A stretch of 64,000 nt of DNA from SIG78 sp045635745 (lineage in GTDB: Bacteria > Verrucomicrobiota > Lentisphaeria > Victivallales > Victivallaceae). Shown here piece by piece: positions 62,386 through 64,000 of this stretch. A program made the translations under genes and the position numbers. How positions within the stretch are numbered: position 1 is the first letter of the stretch; each line of letters starts with the position of its first letter. Below the pieces are notes generated by a model. That model saw nothing but the letters and a program-made list of their open reading frames with translations. It had not been told where the DNA came from and did no database searches. The DNA lies in the NCBI GenBank assembly GCA_045635745.1, contig JAZTWG010000031.1:1-64000 (forward strand), given 5' to 3'.

Positions 62386-62429
62386 TTTGTTGATATAAAA
62401 TTGAAAAAAGTGTCAACAAAGACTATATT
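62386..62429 (+). promoter_or_regulatory. metK promoter with inverted repeat
   Basis: TTGAAA (62401-62406), 17 bp, TATATT (62424-62429), 54 nt before the start. TTTGTTGA (62386-62393) and TCAACAAA (62413-62420) are perfect 8-bp inverted repeats around the -35 box, a possible operator. The leader is too short for a SAM riboswitch. Confidence 0.6.
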
Positions 62430-62483
62430 ATAACGTGATATATTGTTTTGTAATCGAAGTTTTATAAGGAAAGGTTTTAAAAT

Positions 62484-63677
62484 ATGAGCAAGATCACCGT
62501 GCCGCATATCTTTACATCAGAGTCGGTATCCGAGGGGCATCCCGATAAGGTTTGCGATCAGATATCCGATGCCATTCTGGATGCTTGCTTGAAAGATGAC
62601 CCCGACAGCCGGGTGGCCTGCGAAACGCTCGCCACTACGGATCTCATTGTTATTTCCGGCGAAATCACTACCAAAAGCAAGATCAACTGGCAGGAAATCG
62701 CGCTCGGCGTAGTACGCAAGATCGGCTATGTGGATGCCAATGTGGGATTTTCTGCAGATAACGCCAAAGTCATGGTGGCGGTGCATACCCAGTCGCCGGA
62801 TATTTCGCAGGGCGTTACCGCCGGCGAAGGCATGTTTACCGAACAGGGCGCCGGCGATCAGGGTATGATGTTCGGTTACGCCAGCAATGAAACTCCCGAG
62901 CTGATGCCGGCGACCATCCATTATTCGCACCGGATCGTGGAAGAGCTGGCGCGCAGACGCCACAGCGAACCGGCTAAATACAGCTATCTGCGGCCGGACA
63001 GCAAGAGTCAGGTTTCCATTGCTTACGAAAACGGCAAGCCCGCAGCAGTCAGAACGGTGGTGGTTTCGCACCAGCACACGCCGGAAATGGTGCGCGAGGA
63101 ACTCGAAGCACTGGTCAGAGAAGTTGTGGAACAGGTCATTCCCGCCGAACTGCGTAAAGAAGAGATCAAATATTTTGTCAATCCCACCGGCAAATTTGAA
63201 GTCGGCGGGCCGCATGGAGATACCGGTTTGACCGGCAGAAAGATCATTGTTGATACCTACGGCGGCGTGGGGTCCCACGGCGGTGGTGCATTTTCCGGCA
63301 AAGACCCCAGCAAAGTCGACCGTTCTGCAGCTTACATGTGCCGTTATATAGCAAAAAATATTGTGGCTGCCCAGCTTGCCGATAAGTGCGAAATACAGGT
63401 GGCATACGCCATTGGCGTGGCCGAGCCTTTGAGCATAAATGTTGCCACTTACGGCACCGGCAAACTTGCCGACGATCAGCTGGAAAAAGTTGTGCGCGAA
63501 GTCTTTGACCTGCGTCCGGCGGCGATCATCGAAACTCTGCAGCTCAAATATCCTGCCCGTAACGGCTGGAGTTATCAGGATACAGCGGCCTACGGGCACT
63601 TCGGCAGAAGCTGTTTTCCGTGGGAAAAAACAGATAAAACCGCCGAACTGCAGGCTGCGGCCGGGAAGTTCTGCTGA
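62484..63677 (+). CDS. metK: S-adenosylmethionine synthetase
   Basis: Makes SAM from methionine and ATP. 397 aa: FTSESVSEGHPDKVCDQISD, GAGDQGMMFGYA and GGGAFSGKDPSKVDRSAAY are the binding and catalytic loops. AAGGAAAGG before the ATG. Followed by a PfkB kinase after 3 nt, which may be an adenosine kinase in the same cycle. Confidence 0.97.
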   Translation: MSKITVPHIFTSESVSEGHPDKVCDQISDAILDACLKDDPDSRVACETLATTDLIVISGEITTKSKINWQEIALGVVRKIGYVDANVGFSADNAKVMVAVHTQSPDISQGVTAGEGMFTEQGAGDQGMMFGYASNETPELMPATIHYSHRIVEELARRRHSEPAKYSYLRPDSKSQVSIAYENGKPAAVRTVVVSHQHTPEMVREELEALVREVVEQVIPAELRKEEIKYFVNPTGKFEVGGPHGDTGLTGRKIIVDTYGGVGSHGGGAFSGKDPSKVDRSAAYMCRYIAKNIVAAQLADKCEIQVAYAIGVAEPLSINVATYGTGKLADDQLEKVVREVFDLRPAAIIETLQLKYPARNGWSYQDTAAYGHFGRSCFPWEKTDKTAELQAAAGKFC

Positions 63678-63680
63678 ATC

Positions 63681-64000
63681 ATGCCTTCAGATTTTTCAGT
63701 AATCGGGGTGGGATCGCCTATCGTTGACCTGATTGCACAAGTCAGCGAAGATTTTCTCGGCAATGTAACCGGCGGCAAGGGCGGCATGGTCATGATCGAC
63801 AATGCTGAACTTGAGCGCATTCTTGCTTTGCTGGGCAGAGAAAATATCAAACGTTCACCCGGCGGTTCGGCCGGCAATACGCTTTTTGATCTGGCCCGGT
63901 TCGGCGTGAAAACTGCTCTGCTGGGCACTGCCGGATCGGATGAAGCCGGGGAATTTTACAAATCCAAACTCATCGGAGCCGGCGGTTCGGCACATGCTTT
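63681..64000 (+). CDS. PfkB-family carbohydrate/nucleoside kinase (3' partial)
   Basis: 106 codons to the window edge. SVIGVGSPIVDLIAQV at the start and GGSAGNTLFDLARFG are typical PfkB features; this early pattern resembles adenosine kinase-like members. Next to metK it may phosphorylate adenosine left over from S-adenosylhomocysteine; that is inference. Active-site Asp is beyond the edge. Confidence 0.82.
   Translation, partial: MPSDFSVIGVGSPIVDLIAQVSEDFLGNVTGGKGGMVMIDNAELERILALLGRENIKRSPGGSAGNTLFDLARFGVKTALLGTAGSDEAGEFYKSKLIGAGGSAHA

Noticed and set aside
62430..62483. SAM riboswitch before metK
   Set aside because: Only about 50 nt of leader, AT-rich, no fitting stems.

Overview
The window reads as chromosome of a Gram-negative, diderm bacterium with about 50% G+C by eye. 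It has lipopolysaccharide genes (lptD, hldD, a gmhA-type isomerase), undecaprenyl and peptidoglycan genes, an RND pump, and an ExbB/ExbD/TonB-like module. Gene content and style (MurB-Ddl fusion, Bat operon with fused members, many exported proteins without close functional names, large cytoplasmic glycoside-hydrolase-like enzymes) suggest the PVC superphylum, most likely a Lentisphaeria/Victivallales relative. That placement is inference; no rRNA or other taxonomic marker was compared. No tRNA, rRNA or CRISPR array was found.

Layout. 1-2.9 kb: pyruvate dehydrogenase E1 (alpha-beta fusion, cut by the left edge) and E2, closed by a clear terminator. 3.3-12.2 kb: a complete Bat (aerotolerance-type) locus split into two divergent arms. 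The minus arm has a BatB/BatC fusion and a BatD/BatE fusion; the plus arm has MoxR, DUF58, a DUF4381-like protein and BatA. 12.5-17.6 kb: two coupled minus-strand genes for large cytoplasmic carbohydrate-active-like enzymes of unknown substrate. 17.9-22.6 kb: MarR regulator, RND adaptor and RND pump. 22.6-23.1 kb: a strongly folded non-coding stretch that may be an IS200/IS605-like remnant. 23.1-30.7 kb, minus: hldD, lptD and a SorE-like dehydrogenase, then argF and argD.

30.9-44.1 kb, plus: a long envelope and housekeeping run. It holds a gmhA-type isomerase, uppS, cdsA, hisI, murB-ddl, a lipoprotein, an exported protein, a GT-C glycosyltransferase, rlmN, a ricT-like gene, a membrane zincin, nif3 and a polA lacking its 5' nuclease. 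44.2-56 kb, minus: gyrB, recA, a TPR protein, exbB, exbD, a tonB-like gene, a zinc ribbon protein, a thioredoxin-like protein, dsbD and a GT2 enzyme, with short spacings or overlaps throughout. 56.2-64 kb: esterase, gap, pgk, a hairpin-rich non-coding stretch, an ABC ATPase, a lone phage-type terminase large subunit, metK, and a PfkB kinase cut by the right edge.

The most unusual material lies between genes and in short repeats. A two-hairpin element occurs as an inverted pair around pgk, with related copies elsewhere. About 325 bp downstream of pgk carry at least nine successive hairpins. A short TGACGG-based repeat occurs both between genes and inside two coding regions. Promoters near TTGNAN-17-TATATT recur before many transcription units.
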